From Nocardia rosealba (GTDB lineage: Bacteria > Actinomycetota > Actinomycetes > Mycobacteriales > Mycobacteriaceae): 64,000 bases of DNA. Both the position numbers and the translations under genes were made by a program. The notes under the pieces are model-generated. The model did no database searches. It was not told the DNA's origin and saw nothing but the letters and a program-made list of their open reading frames with translations. The DNA lies in the NCBI RefSeq assembly GCF_020216065.1, contig NZ_JAIWNA010000001.1, positions 310,001 through 374,000 of the forward strand. The letters are read 5' to 3'. Shown in pieces: positions 9,607 to 17,150 of this stretch. Each line of letters opens with the position of its first letter. Position 1 is the first letter of the stretch.

Positions 9607-9644
9607 TGCGGACGAGCGCACGCGACATCGAGGCGGAGTTCTGA
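9606..9644 (+). CDS. 12-residue minicistron linking resB and ccsB
   Basis: This ORF of 12 codons plus stop starts with the A of the resB TGA (TGATG) and ends with a TGA whose last A starts ccsB (again TGATG). The peptide would be MRTSARDIEAEF. It fills exactly the gap between the two genes, in one reading frame. The simplest reading is a translational-coupling bridge that lets terminating ribosomes re-initiate at ccsB. A peptide function is not excluded. The region GGCGGAG just before ccsB could serve as its ribosome site. Confidence 0.45.
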   Translation: MRTSARDIEAEF

Positions 9645-10597
9645 TGCCGATCGACGAAACGCTGGCACGCTACAGCGACTATTCGTTCATGTCGGCGATC
9701 GCCGTCTACACCCTGGCGACGGTGCTGCTGATCGTGCAGTACGCCTCGGCGCGCGCCAAGCAGGTCGCCGCGCGCGACCACGGCTCCGTCGATCCGTCCC
9801 TGCCCGGCCGGATCGCGATGCCCGAGGCGAAGTCGCGCGCCGAACGCTTCGGCGACATGGCGTTCTCCGTGCTCTCGGTGGGTGCGGTCCTGCACATCGC
9901 CTCGATCGTGCTTCGCGGCTTCGCCACCCACCGCTTCCCCCTGGGCAACATGTACGAGTTCACCACCATGGCCACCGCGGCCGCCGTGGTGATCGGCCTG
10001 ATCTTCCTGCGCGATCAGCGTTTCCGCGCGATGTGGGCATTCCTGCTCGTGCCCGTGCTGATCCTGATGTTCCTCGCGGGCACCGTCCTCTACGCCGACG
10101 CGGCCCCCGTGGTCCCCGCCCTTCGCTCGTTCTGGCTGCCCATCCACGTCACCATCGTGAGCGTGGGCAGCGGCGTCTTCCTGGTCTCGGGCGTCGCCAG
10201 CCTCCTCTACCTCTACCGCATGCGCCAACCGGCAGGCGAAGAGTCCTCGAACATCTTCGGCACCATCGCCCGCCGCCTCCCCGACGCCCGCACCCTCGAC
10301 CAGCTCGCCTACAAAACCACCATCATCGGCTTCCCCCTCTTCGGCGCAGGCGTCATCCTCGGCGCCATCTGGGCCGAAGCCGCCTGGGGCCGCTTCTGGG
10401 GCTGGGACCCGAAGGAAACCTGCTCCTTCATCGCCTGGGTCCTCTACGCCGCCTACCTCCACGCCCGCGCGACGTCGGGCTGGCGAGACACCAAGGCGGC
10501 GTGGATCAACATCGCCGGGTTCGTGGCGATGCTGTTCAACCTTTTCATCATCAACATGGTGATCTCGGGCCTGCACAGCTACGCGGGTCTGAACTAA
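9644..10597 (+). CDS. ccsB: Cytochrome c biogenesis protein CcsB/CcsA (ResC)
   Basis: A polytopic haem-handling protein (317 aa, about eight helices) of System II. The haem-binding WWD signature is WGRFWGWDPKE at residues 248-258. Candidate haem-ligand histidines are His84, His158 and His273. With ResB it exports haem and ligates it to apocytochrome c. It is the last gene of the hemL-to-ccsB chain. Its TAA shares bases with the stop of the convergent gene on the minus strand. It corresponds to Rv0529. Confidence 0.95.
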   Translation: MPIDETLARYSDYSFMSAIAVYTLATVLLIVQYASARAKQVAARDHGSVDPSLPGRIAMPEAKSRAERFGDMAFSVLSVGAVLHIASIVLRGFATHRFPLGNMYEFTTMATAAAVVIGLIFLRDQRFRAMWAFLLVPVLILMFLAGTVLYADAAPVVPALRSFWLPIHVTIVSVGSGVFLVSGVASLLYLYRMRQPAGEESSNIFGTIARRLPDARTLDQLAYKTTIIGFPLFGAGVILGAIWAEAAWGRFWGWDPKETCSFIAWVLYAAYLHARATSGWRDTKAAWINIAGFVAMLFNLFIINMVISGLHSYAGLN

Positions 10598-11073
10598 CCG
10601 CTTCTGCCAGTGCGTTCGGGTTGTGCTGAGCTCGCTTTGTGGGACTCGATTGCTGTGCTGAGGTCCTGGATAGCTGTGTCGTAGCGGATGCGGTCGAAGA
10701 GGAACGGGCCGAATGCGGTGTAGTCGCGAGTGGGGCGGTGGGGCTGTTCGAAGTGGTCCCAGACGACGAGGTCGCCGGTCAGGCTGATTCGGGTGAATAG
10801 CGGCCAACAGCCGACTTCCCCGCAACTGCACGCGAGAACGGGGGTCTTTCGAGGCTTGCGGGATCCGTGGAAATGCTCTGTCGCCGAGTCGAACCGGAAG
10901 AATTGGGGCGCGAGGCCACCGTACATGTCACCGGAAGGCTCCATACCGGCACCGATTTCGAAGGTGTCGACGAGATCGATCAGGGGGATGCTGTCGATGC
11001 GGGGCATGATTTGGTGGACGTCGGCACGGTCGAGGGATCCCGGCTGGTAATCGAAACTGATCTCGCTGGTCAC
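10594..11073 (-). CDS. Hypothetical protein with CxCxxxxC cluster
   Basis: A 159-residue protein if it starts at the GTG at 11073; the frame is open further upstream to 11166, but that would run into the divergent PP2C-like gene. A cysteine-rich motif ACSCGEVGCWPL lies in the middle and could bind a metal. The region after it (HFEQPHRPTRDYTAFGPFLFD) looks like a conserved core. I have seen similar uncharacterised proteins with an ACSCGExGCWP motif in streptomycetes and nocardiae, but no function is known. It converges on ccsB with overlapping stops and diverges from the gene at 11142. Confidence 0.6.
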   Translation of the reverse strand: MTSEISFDYQPGSLDRADVHQIMPRIDSIPLIDLVDTFEIGAGMEPSGDMYGGLAPQFFRFDSATEHFHGSRKPRKTPVLACSCGEVGCWPLFTRISLTGDLVVWDHFEQPHRPTRDYTAFGPFLFDRIRYDTAIQDLSTAIESHKASSAQPERTGRSG

Positions 11074-11141
11074 GGCGTGACCGTATCCGGTGGTCGCCCA
11101 TCCTGGAAGAGGATTACCGCGCGCCCGTACTCTGTGGACGT

Positions 11142-11957
11142 ATGGGGACAACCGTCGAATCCGCACAACTGGCTGCCGGCTCCGACGAGGACCGATTGGT
11201 GGTTACCGACGGTGCGGTGATCGTCCTCGATGGTGCTACGGCTCACGATCCGGCGATGCCATCCGCAGGTGCGTACGTCGACTTTCTCGCCGCGGATCTC
11301 GCGCGGACGATCGGTGAATCATCGTCGCTGGCTGACATTCTCGCGCGGTCGATCGCGAGGGCTGTGGACGTGCTCGGTATCGAGCCGGGGGCTGCGCCGT
11401 CGAGCACTGTTGCCCTCGTCCGGATCGAACCCGACGTGGTCGATGTGCTGGTGCTGGGTGATTCGTCGGTGATCGTCGGGCTCCGCACCGGTGCGGTGGA
11501 CGTGCACACCGACGATCGGCTGCCGCGATTGCAACTGCCCGAGGCAGACCTGTTCCGCCGCTTTCTGGCCGACGGACAGGGCTACAGCGGGCGCCACCAG
11601 AAGGTTTTGCAGGAGCTTCAGGTCGCCGAACGGGCGCGACGCAACCGCCCGGACGGTTACTGGATTGCCGAAGCCGATCCCCGCGCGGCCGAACACGCTC
11701 TGCGCGTTCGATATCCGCGCGATCAGGTCGAGTGGATCGTCGCCGCCACCGACGGTGCCTTCGACCTCGTTCCCACGCTCGGGGTGAGCTGGCCCGAAGT
11801 CGCGAACATGTCCACGCGGCAGCTCGAACATCTGCTCCGTGATGTGCACATCTGGGAGGCCGAAGTCGACCCGGACGGCCAGGCGCTCCCGCGGGCCAAA
11901 CGCCACGATGACAAGGCCGTGGCCGTCGTGCGCATCGCTGACCGAACCGAGTCCTAG
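11142..11957 (+). CDS. PP2C-like protein phosphatase
   Basis: A 271-residue protein with the motif order of PP2C-type metal-dependent Ser/Thr phosphatases. These are SDEDR near residue 14, VLDGAT with Asp30-Gly31, LGDSS with Asp107, AATDGAFD with Asp204, and RHDDKAVAVV with Asp256-Asp257 at the C-terminus. Those aspartates normally hold the two Mn/Mg ions. The first acidic site (SDED) and DGAT are weaker than in canonical enzymes, so activity is plausible but not certain. There is no membrane or sensor domain. No kinase gene is visible nearby. Confidence 0.75.
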   Translation: MGTTVESAQLAAGSDEDRLVVTDGAVIVLDGATAHDPAMPSAGAYVDFLAADLARTIGESSSLADILARSIARAVDVLGIEPGAAPSSTVALVRIEPDVVDVLVLGDSSVIVGLRTGAVDVHTDDRLPRLQLPEADLFRRFLADGQGYSGRHQKVLQELQVAERARRNRPDGYWIAEADPRAAEHALRVRYPRDQVEWIVAATDGAFDLVPTLGVSWPEVANMSTRQLEHLLRDVHIWEAEVDPDGQALPRAKRHDDKAVAVVRIADRTES

Positions 11958-11960
11958 ATT

Positions 11961-11988
11961 CATCATTTTCTGAATACAGATTCTGATG
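11961..11988. promoter_or_regulatory. Candidate operator of the ArsR/CmtR-type regulator
   Basis: A 28-base imperfect dyad: CATCA at 11961-11965 pairs with TGATG at 11984-11988, and TCTG at 11969-11972 with CAGA at 11977-11980. It is AT-rich against its surroundings and lies directly before the regulator gene, covering the upstream ATG at 11986. That position suits autorepression by the encoded sensor. It favours GTG at 12001 as the real start. Confidence 0.5.
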
Positions 11989-12000
11989 TACTGTCGCTGC

Positions 12001-12330
12001 GTGGATACCTTGATTCGTCGCGACGCGCTGGCACGCTTCGGGCACGCGCTCTCCGATGCCACGCGCACGCAGATCTTGCTGAGCCTGCGTGAAGCGCCGG
12101 CGTACCCCTCGGACCTCGCCGAACGTATCGGGGTGTCGCGTCAGATCCTGTCCAATCACCTGGCCTGCCTGCGCGGGTGTGGGCTCGTGGTCGCGGTGCC
12201 GGAGGGGCGGCGTTCGCGTTACGAGCTGGCCGATGCGCGCATCGGGCGGGCTCTGGACGACCTGACCGGGCTGGTGCTGGCCGTGGATCCGGCCTGCTGC
12301 CCGGACTCGGCTACGCAAGAGTGCTGCTGA
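12001..12330 (+). CDS. ArsR/SmtB-family metal sensor, CmtR-like (Cd/Pb type)
   Basis: A winged-helix repressor of about 109 residues. The recognition region SNHLACLRGCGLV carries Cys56 and Cys60 at the places where M. tuberculosis CmtR binds Cd(II)/Pb(II) (Cys57, Cys61). A C-terminal cysteine set (Cys99, Cys100, Cys108, Cys109) could provide the third ligand, equivalent to CmtR Cys102. GTG at 12001 is chosen because an ATG five codons upstream lies inside the operator-like dyad. Its TGA overlaps the transporter ATG (TGATG), so sensor and exporter form one unit. It probably derepresses when soft metal ions bind. The exact metal is inference. Confidence 0.85.
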   Translation: MDTLIRRDALARFGHALSDATRTQILLSLREAPAYPSDLAERIGVSRQILSNHLACLRGCGLVVAVPEGRRSRYELADARIGRALDDLTGLVLAVDPACCPDSATQECC

Positions 12331-13001
12331 TGTCATCCTCGGTGTCCGAGGCTTCGACGCAGCGTCGGGCCTTGCTGGCTCGCCGGATCCGCTGGTTCGT
12401 CGCGGCCACCATCACCTACAACATCATCGAAGCGATCATCGCCTTGACCGAGGGTGCTCGCGCTTCGTCAGCCGCGCTGATCGGGTTCGGTCTGGACTCG
12501 ATCATCGAGGTGTCCTCGGCTGCCGCCGTCGCATGGCAGTTCGCAGGCCGCGACCCGGAGAAGCGAGAGAAGGTCGCGCTACGGATCATCGCGTTCTCGT
12601 TCTTCGCCCTGGCTCTCTATGTCACCGTCGACTCGATCCGAGGGCTGCTCGGAGTCGGCGAAGCCCGACCTTCCCCGATCGGGATCACCCTGGCGGCGGT
12701 GAGCCTGGCGGTGATGCCGGTGCTGTCATGGGCTCAGCGCCGCGCCGGTCGCGAGCTCGGATCAGCTTCTGCGGTGGCCGATTCCAAGCAGACCCTGCTG
12801 TGCACCTATCTCTCGGCGGTGCTGCTGGTCGGGCTGTTGCTCAACAGCTTGTTCGGGTGGTCGTGGGCCGATCCGATCGCCGGCCTGCTCATCGCCGCAA
12901 TCGCGGTCAAGGAAGGCCTTGATGCGTGGAGAGGCGACACCTGCTGTCCAACACCTGTTGTCATGAGTACGAGCGATCACGACTGCGCTTGCTGCGACTG
13001 A
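12330..13001 (+). CDS. Cation efflux transporter with cysteine-rich tail
   Basis: A 223-residue membrane protein with about six hydrophobic segments, resembling the cation-diffusion-facilitator family. The helix-2 segment FGLDSIIEVSS and the later ADSKQTLLCTYLS correspond to the metal-binding helices; an additional cysteine occurs in the latter (LLCT). The last 21 residues hold two cysteine clusters (DTCCP and DCACCD) and no large cytoplasmic domain, so the tail may hand metal to the pore. The gene is translationally coupled to the CmtR-like sensor, which implies export of Cd, Pb or a similar ion. It is shorter than a typical CDF protein (about 300 aa), mainly at the C-terminus. Confidence 0.78.
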   Translation: MSSSVSEASTQRRALLARRIRWFVAATITYNIIEAIIALTEGARASSAALIGFGLDSIIEVSSAAAVAWQFAGRDPEKREKVALRIIAFSFFALALYVTVDSIRGLLGVGEARPSPIGITLAAVSLAVMPVLSWAQRRAGRELGSASAVADSKQTLLCTYLSAVLLVGLLLNSLFGWSWADPIAGLLIAAIAVKEGLDAWRGDTCCPTPVVMSTSDHDCACCD

Positions 13002-13117
13002 TCCGCGCATTCCGCCCATACAGATGGGACCACGGAAGCGGGGTCTCGTGGTTGCGCTGATGCCCCAATAGCCTGCTCGACATGACAGTTCGAAACTCGG
13101 CGCGGTAAGGAATCTCG

Positions 13118-13330
13118 ATGAAACGATCTTTCGCGGTGGCTACGGTGGTCGGCGCCCTGATGCTGGCACCGATCGGCTCCGCCCAAGCTGCCACTCAGCC
13201 CGTTGCACCCGTTGCCGCGTGCGTCGAGTTCCCGATCGGTGCGCCGGGTGGATGCGACTTCATCCAGAACATCCTGCAATTGCTGAGCCTCGGCTCGTCC
13301 ACACTGAGCGCAGGCCCGACAGCATCCTGA
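13118..13330 (+). CDS. Small secreted protein with Sec signal peptide
   Basis: A 70-residue protein. The signal peptide has MKR, a hydrophobic core and a cleavage site after SAQA at about residue 25. The mature peptide of about 45 residues has two cysteines (VAACVEFPIG and GGCDFIQ), 12 residues apart, and a hydrophobic ILQLLSLGSS end. A ribosome site AAGGAA precedes the ATG. The composition recalls short nocardial exported proteins of unknown function. Confidence 0.65.
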   Translation: MKRSFAVATVVGALMLAPIGSAQAATQPVAPVAACVEFPIGAPGGCDFIQNILQLLSLGSSTLSAGPTAS

Positions 13331-13419
13331 ATCGACTCTCGCCGCCGCAGGGATCTCGCCGCCGGTCCATTCCGGATCCCTGTCTGTTCCGGGACGCCCG
13401 CAGTGGATGATGTGTAGAA

Positions 13420-14199
13420 ATGTCGACGCTGATCCTTTCACCCCGCTATTCGGAGGACTCGCGCGTCATGCGGGCCGCCGCCATTCGCGCAGGGTGGAAT
13501 GTCGTCCGGCTGACGAATTGGCGCGTTCCCGACGATACGGCCGCGACAGCCATCTACGGCGAGACGATGTTCGCCGAGGTGATCGCCGCGCAACTGGGCA
13601 TCACCTTGCTCGACGACTGGCTGCCGAATCTGCCGAAGTCCCTACTGCAGCGAAAGATCCAGATCTCCACCCTTGGTGAAGCTCGGCGCCATACCGACCC
13701 GGTATTCGTCAAGCCCGCAGACGGCCGCAAAGGATTCGCTGGCGCGGTATATCGCAACGGGATCGGTCTGCCCTCACCGCAAGCGTGCCCTGACGACACA
13801 CTGGTACTTATGGCCGAGCCCGTCGAATGGCGCTCGGAATTCCGTTGCTTCGTCAAAGACGGTGCGGTACTGACGATGTCGCCCTACCTCCGCAACGGTG
13901 ACCCCGCCCGCGCCGAGGATGGCAGCTGGCCGACCACGCCATCGGAAGTGGCCGCGGTCCAGGCGCTTATCGAAAAGTTGGCCGCCGAAGTACCCGTTCC
14001 GCCATCGATCGTCATCGATGTCGGTCTGATCGAGGGACGTGGTTGGGCAATCGTCGAAGCCAACTGCGCTTTCGGTGCCGGGGTATACGGCTGCGATCCG
14101 CACAAGGTCCTCGCGGTTCTCGAAAGAGGTTGCGTGCCCACAGTCGAACTGACCGCGAGCGACGCGTCGTGGGCCAGACCTGCCGCTCAGCTCGAGTGA
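13420..14199 (+). CDS. ATP-grasp domain protein (R2K/DUF4343-like)
   Basis: A 259-residue protein. The N-terminal third resembles a Rossmann-like pre-ATP-grasp fold (MSTLILSPRYSEDS start). The middle has a FVKPADG motif near residue 94, with the ATP-binding lysine. The C-terminal WAIVEANCAFGAGVYGCD supplies the Glu/Asn pair that binds Mg-ATP in ATP-grasp ligases. Family members join a carboxylate to an amine or thiol. No partner such as a peptide precursor or modifying enzyme is evident, though three small secreted proteins lie within 1.5 kb. Substrate unknown. Confidence 0.7.
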   Translation: MSTLILSPRYSEDSRVMRAAAIRAGWNVVRLTNWRVPDDTAATAIYGETMFAEVIAAQLGITLLDDWLPNLPKSLLQRKIQISTLGEARRHTDPVFVKPADGRKGFAGAVYRNGIGLPSPQACPDDTLVLMAEPVEWRSEFRCFVKDGAVLTMSPYLRNGDPARAEDGSWPTTPSEVAAVQALIEKLAAEVPVPPSIVIDVGLIEGRGWAIVEANCAFGAGVYGCDPHKVLAVLERGCVPTVELTASDASWARPAAQLE

Positions 14200-14226
14200 C
14201 CGATGTATGACGGCACCACGTCCTGA

Positions 14227-14301
14227 GGCATCTATGGCTCGAATGTCGCGGATTTCATCGCGGCGATGGAGGCCGAGGCACTGGCCCTCGCGGAGATATG
14301 A
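14227..14301 (+). pseudogene. Possible 3' remnant of a lost gene
   Basis: After an in-frame stop there are 24 codons reading GIYGSNVADFIAAMEAEALA and then LAEI, ending in TGA. The codon use is typical of coding DNA here (GC-ending third positions), but there is no start or ribosome site. It looks like the C-terminus of a deleted gene. The fragment is too short to assign to a family and could be chance. Confidence 0.25.
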
Positions 14302-14392
14302 CGACGCAGGCCCACGGAAGTAGGGGCGTTTCACTTTCGCTGATCGGCGTTACCGTCTGCGGTATCTACCGGTGGTTAGAGAGGTTGAAGAA

Positions 14393-14629
14393 ATGCGTCG
14401 TGTGAGTGTGATTGCTGCTGTTGCGATTTCGTTGGGGGTCGGGCTGGCCGGTACTGCGACAGCTTCACCCGCCACAACCCCGAGCCCAGTGGCCACCGAT
14501 TCGGGATCGGCCGGCCCGCTGACAGCCTCCGCGGACCCGGATTCGGGCTCGGCGGCCCTCCCCGGCGTGCTGCTGCGATGCCTGTCCACGGGCACAAGCC
14601 TCCTCATGGGAATGCCGACCTGCGCCTGA
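14393..14629 (+). CDS. Small secreted protein with Sec signal peptide
   Basis: A 78-residue protein starting at ATG 14393 after GAGAGGTTGAAGAA. The signal peptide (MRRVSVIAAVAISLGVGLAG...) is cleaved probably after TATA, near residue 24. The mature part is Ser/Ala/Pro-rich with two late cysteines (LLRCLSTG and MPTCA at the end). The pattern is the same as the other three tiny exported proteins in the window: a signal peptide, a low-complexity linker and a cysteine pair or hydrophobic end. Function unknown. Confidence 0.62.
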   Translation: MRRVSVIAAVAISLGVGLAGTATASPATTPSPVATDSGSAGPLTASADPDSGSAALPGVLLRCLSTGTSLLMGMPTCA

Positions 14630-14774
14630 CATTCAGGCAAGGGCCCTGAACGTTTCCGATGCCTCGGTGACGAGCCGTTGTCGGGCTGTGCTGGCACCAT
14701 GTCGTCCGTGGTGACGATCGAGTGGGACGCCGCCCGTGAATGCCAACAAGCGGCGGCCACTTCGGAGGACAGGG

Positions 14775-15062
14775 ATGGGACGTGATCGGCGGTCGAATGA
14801 CCCTCGCCGCGCAACGCCCACCGAGTTGCAGCTGATCCGGGGTGCCCACCGCTGGGCGCTGGCGATTCACCACGATGGTGTTGGTGGGCCCGTGTGCGGA
14901 TCAGTGGGCGAGCCGCTGGATTGCGTGCCGGAGCGCGCGCAAGCGGCCGCCGTCGCATCGGCTGAATTCTTCACGCGCCGCCGTCTGGCAGTCGAATGGC
15001 TGGGCACCGGCGCGAACTCGTGGTTGGGCACTGTCACCGACAGTGAGCCCGGCCTGACCTGA
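14775..15062 (+). CDS. Hypothetical 95-residue cytoplasmic protein
   Basis: An ORF starting at ATG 14775 with CGGAGGA nine bases upstream. The protein has an arginine-rich start and then a stretch containing HRWALAIHHDG and a C-terminal RRRLAVEWLGTGANSWLGTV. It has no signal peptide, no membrane span and no recognised domain. The ribosome site and codon bias support it. It is flanked by small secreted-protein genes in an accessory stretch. Confidence 0.45.
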   Translation: MGRDRRSNDPRRATPTELQLIRGAHRWALAIHHDGVGGPVCGSVGEPLDCVPERAQAAAVASAEFFTRRRLAVEWLGTGANSWLGTVTDSEPGLT

Positions 15063-15171
15063 GCTCTGCTATGAAGCACCTTGTGCCGCAACAGAGTTGA
15101 CGTCGATCACGAGGCAGGTCATGCTGTCCGGTTCGGTTCGACAGGAGCCGATGATCGACTGGAGGATCCCT

Positions 15172-15585
15172 GTGGGGAAGCAGATTTCGATGGTGTTGGC
15201 CGCTGCGGCGATGGTGGTCGCGGGTGCCGGGGTGGCGGCGGCCGAACCCGGGGAGGACGGGCGGTACTACGGGGTCGTCACGATGGATCGGGCCGATTCG
15301 TCGCATCTGATCTCGGCGGTGAACTACCCGAGCTGGGAGGCTGCCGAGGAATCCGCACGGGAACTGTGCCACCGGCCGAACTGCGAAGTCGTCGCCCGAT
15401 TCGTCGACGAATGCGTGTCGTTGGCGAGGAACATGGTGAATGCGGGCGGGCCCGCGCGCGACGGTGACTTCCGCGCCCGGGTCGCCCCGACGGCCGAGGA
15501 GGCCGAAGCGGCGGCGATCGCCGCTGCCGCGAAGATCGGGCCCGGTCCGGTGATGGTGATGAAGACGGTCTGCAGCGGCGTGTAG
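15172..15585 (+). CDS. Secreted DUF4189-domain protein
   Basis: A 137-residue protein. GTG at 15172 is chosen because GGAGGA sits at 15161-15166 directly upstream. The signal peptide (GKQISMVLAAAAMVV...) ends at VAAAEPG near residue 24. The mature domain has the DUF4189 pattern: YYGVVT, then NYPSWEAAEESA, then CHRPNCEVV and DECVSLARN, with cysteines likely disulfide-bonded. A further cysteine is two residues before the end. DUF4189 proteins are exported and of unknown function. The gene converges on the NTF2-like gene with 8 bases between the stops. Confidence 0.75.
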   Translation: MGKQISMVLAAAAMVVAGAGVAAAEPGEDGRYYGVVTMDRADSSHLISAVNYPSWEAAEESARELCHRPNCEVVARFVDECVSLARNMVNAGGPARDGDFRARVAPTAEEAEAAAIAAAAKIGPGPVMVMKTVCSGV

Positions 15586-15593
15586 CGCCGCGA

Positions 15594-16073
15594 TCAGGAC
15601 GCGGGAACGAGGGTGTTCTGGCGGGCCGACACCCACCACCGCCCGTTCTCCTTGACCAGCACGTACAGGGCGACCATGGCCGGGTGTGTGTCGATCAGTG
15701 TGCCGTCGGCGGTGGTGGCCCTGGCCTTCTTGTGAGCGATAGCGACATCGGGGCGCAGGAAGGTGATGTCGGTGACGTCGTACCGGACGTACTCGTCGGC
15801 GAGAAACCCCGCCAAGCCCCGCCGATTGGCCTCGAGCAGCGCATCCCGCCCACGCAGCACCATGCCGGCCGCATTACCCACAACCGCGTTCTCCGCGAAC
15901 GGAGCCGTCATCAACTCGGCATCGTTGGTGTTGTACGCGGTCTGGGTATCGGCGACGATCCGACGGATAGCGGCGATATCGGCGGTGTGATCCACGGTGT
16001 CGTCCTCGACCACCGGTGGTTGCATCGTGTTCATAGCCCTGGACGCTATTTGCTCAACTTCGGTTGAGGTCAA
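15594..16073 (-). CDS. SnoaL/NTF2-like protein (SgcJ/EcaC type)
   Basis: A 159-residue protein with an alpha+beta NTF2-like fold typical of SgcJ/EcaC/SnoaL-like proteins. It has a helical N-terminus (DIAAIRRIVADTQTAYNTND), then PFAENAVVGNAAGMVLRG, then the DVAIAHKKARATTADG strand and the final GRWWVSARQNT strand. Such proteins bind small hydrophobic ligands or act as polyketide-related isomerases; many are uncharacterised. The first 13 residues are not part of the fold, so ATG at codon 14 or 17 is an alternative start. Confidence 0.7.
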   Translation of the reverse strand: MTSTEVEQIASRAMNTMQPPVVEDDTVDHTADIAAIRRIVADTQTAYNTNDAELMTAPFAENAVVGNAAGMVLRGRDALLEANRRGLAGFLADEYVRYDVTDITFLRPDVAIAHKKARATTADGTLIDTHPAMVALYVLVKENGRWWVSARQNTLVPAS

Positions 16074-16139
16074 GCGTGGCGGCCCGGAGACACCTGTGCC
16101 CGGGTGCTCGGGTGAGCATCCGGGCAGTTGGCGGCGAGA

Positions 16140-16790
16140 TCAGCAGTAGTAGCAGATCTTGTTGGCCGGGAGTTCGACGTGGCAGTTCAGGCAGACCGGT
16201 TTGCGGACCGGTTCGGGCTTGGGGGTGGTGACGCTGGGGCGGGAGGTGGCGGTGCGCTTGGCTTCGGCGGCTTCCGCGGCCTCGGTGGTGGCCAGGTCCT
16301 GGGAGGTGCGCTGGCGGATGGCGGCGACCTTCGGAGGGAGGGTGGGGAGGCCGCCGTCGGCGGGGAGGTCGGTGGCGTAGTGCTGGTAGCACTGCCAGCG
16401 GGCGGCGGCCGCGTGCATCTCGAGGTCGTCGGGGATGGGCAGGCCCGCGAGTTCGAGGATGTAGCGGTAGCCGGTGCCGACGGTCTGGTTGCGGCGCACA
16501 CACAGCGCGCTCAGCGGCGGCTCGTTGTTGTTGTGACAGTATTCGGCGACCCGGTCGAGCACGACCGGCAGCCAGTGCTGCCACTTCACCTGGGTGCGGA
16601 TACCGGACTCTTCCTGCACCAACTCGGCCAGCTCGGTATTGACGATGAAGTTGTTGAAGCGCGACGCGGTGGCGGCGAGCACGTCGTGTGCCGCGCGCGT
16701 CCACGCCGACCGCGCCTCGGTGAACGTCACGGCGCTGCCGTCGGCCGCGCGCCAAGTGGTCGGGATGGAAGCCTGCTGCACATCGATCAC
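16140..16790 (-). CDS. Hypothetical protein with C-terminal zinc ribbon
   Basis: A 216-residue protein, mostly helical, with two cysteine-containing stretches in the middle (VAEYCHNNN, SALCVRRNQ). An Ala/Thr/Pro-rich linker at about 160-197 follows. The extreme C-terminus CLNCHVELPANKICYYC has the CxxC-x11-CxxC spacing of a zinc ribbon. The zinc ribbon and the NNNEPPLSALCVRRNQTVG segment suggest nucleic-acid or protein binding. I do not recognise the core family. It stands alone on the minus strand. Confidence 0.55.
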   Translation of the reverse strand: MIDVQQASIPTTWRAADGSAVTFTEARSAWTRAAHDVLAATASRFNNFIVNTELAELVQEESGIRTQVKWQHWLPVVLDRVAEYCHNNNEPPLSALCVRRNQTVGTGYRYILELAGLPIPDDLEMHAAAARWQCYQHYATDLPADGGLPTLPPKVAAIRQRTSQDLATTEAAEAAEAKRTATSRPSVTTPKPEPVRKPVCLNCHVELPANKICYYC

Positions 16791-16846
16791 CGGAATACGT
16801 TATCTACCCAGCTGTTTCGTGCGCAATGGGGGGTATGTGGGTCAGC

Positions 16847-17047
16847 TCACGCCTCGGGACCGAGATCGTCGCGAGGTTGCTTGCCGAGCCGCCACAGGAA
16901 TTCCGGGTCGTCGTCCGGACCGAGGATCGGCCTGCGTGCGGCCGGGCCGGGATTCGGGCTCGGGCGTTCGGGGCCGAACGCCTTCCAGCACAGCACCGCG
17001 ATGGCCACGATCGCGATGAGTGCCAACAGGTACGTCACGTCGCTCAC
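16847..17047 (-). CDS. Small single-span membrane protein
   Basis: A 66-residue protein. Residues about 4-23 form one hydrophobic helix (YLLALIAIVAIAVLCW). The rest is a proline-rich cytoplasmic tail with GPDDDPEFLWRLG, which looks conserved. A purine-rich ribosome site (AGGAGGTGAGC in minus-strand sense) precedes the ATG. A short gene of this size occupies an equivalent position between ccsA and menA in mycobacteria (Rv0530A region), but the match is positional only. Confidence 0.6.
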   Translation of the reverse strand: MSDVTYLLALIAIVAIAVLCWKAFGPERPSPNPGPAARRPILGPDDDPEFLWRLGKQPRDDLGPEA

Positions 17048-17150
17048 CTCCTGCTATCGAGGGTAGCCGTGTCCGCACCGTGTGCACATCGGCAACGGAA
17101 GGGAAATTCCCGGCAAACGCGAGCCGAACCGGCTCGCGCCGCCGGTGAGG

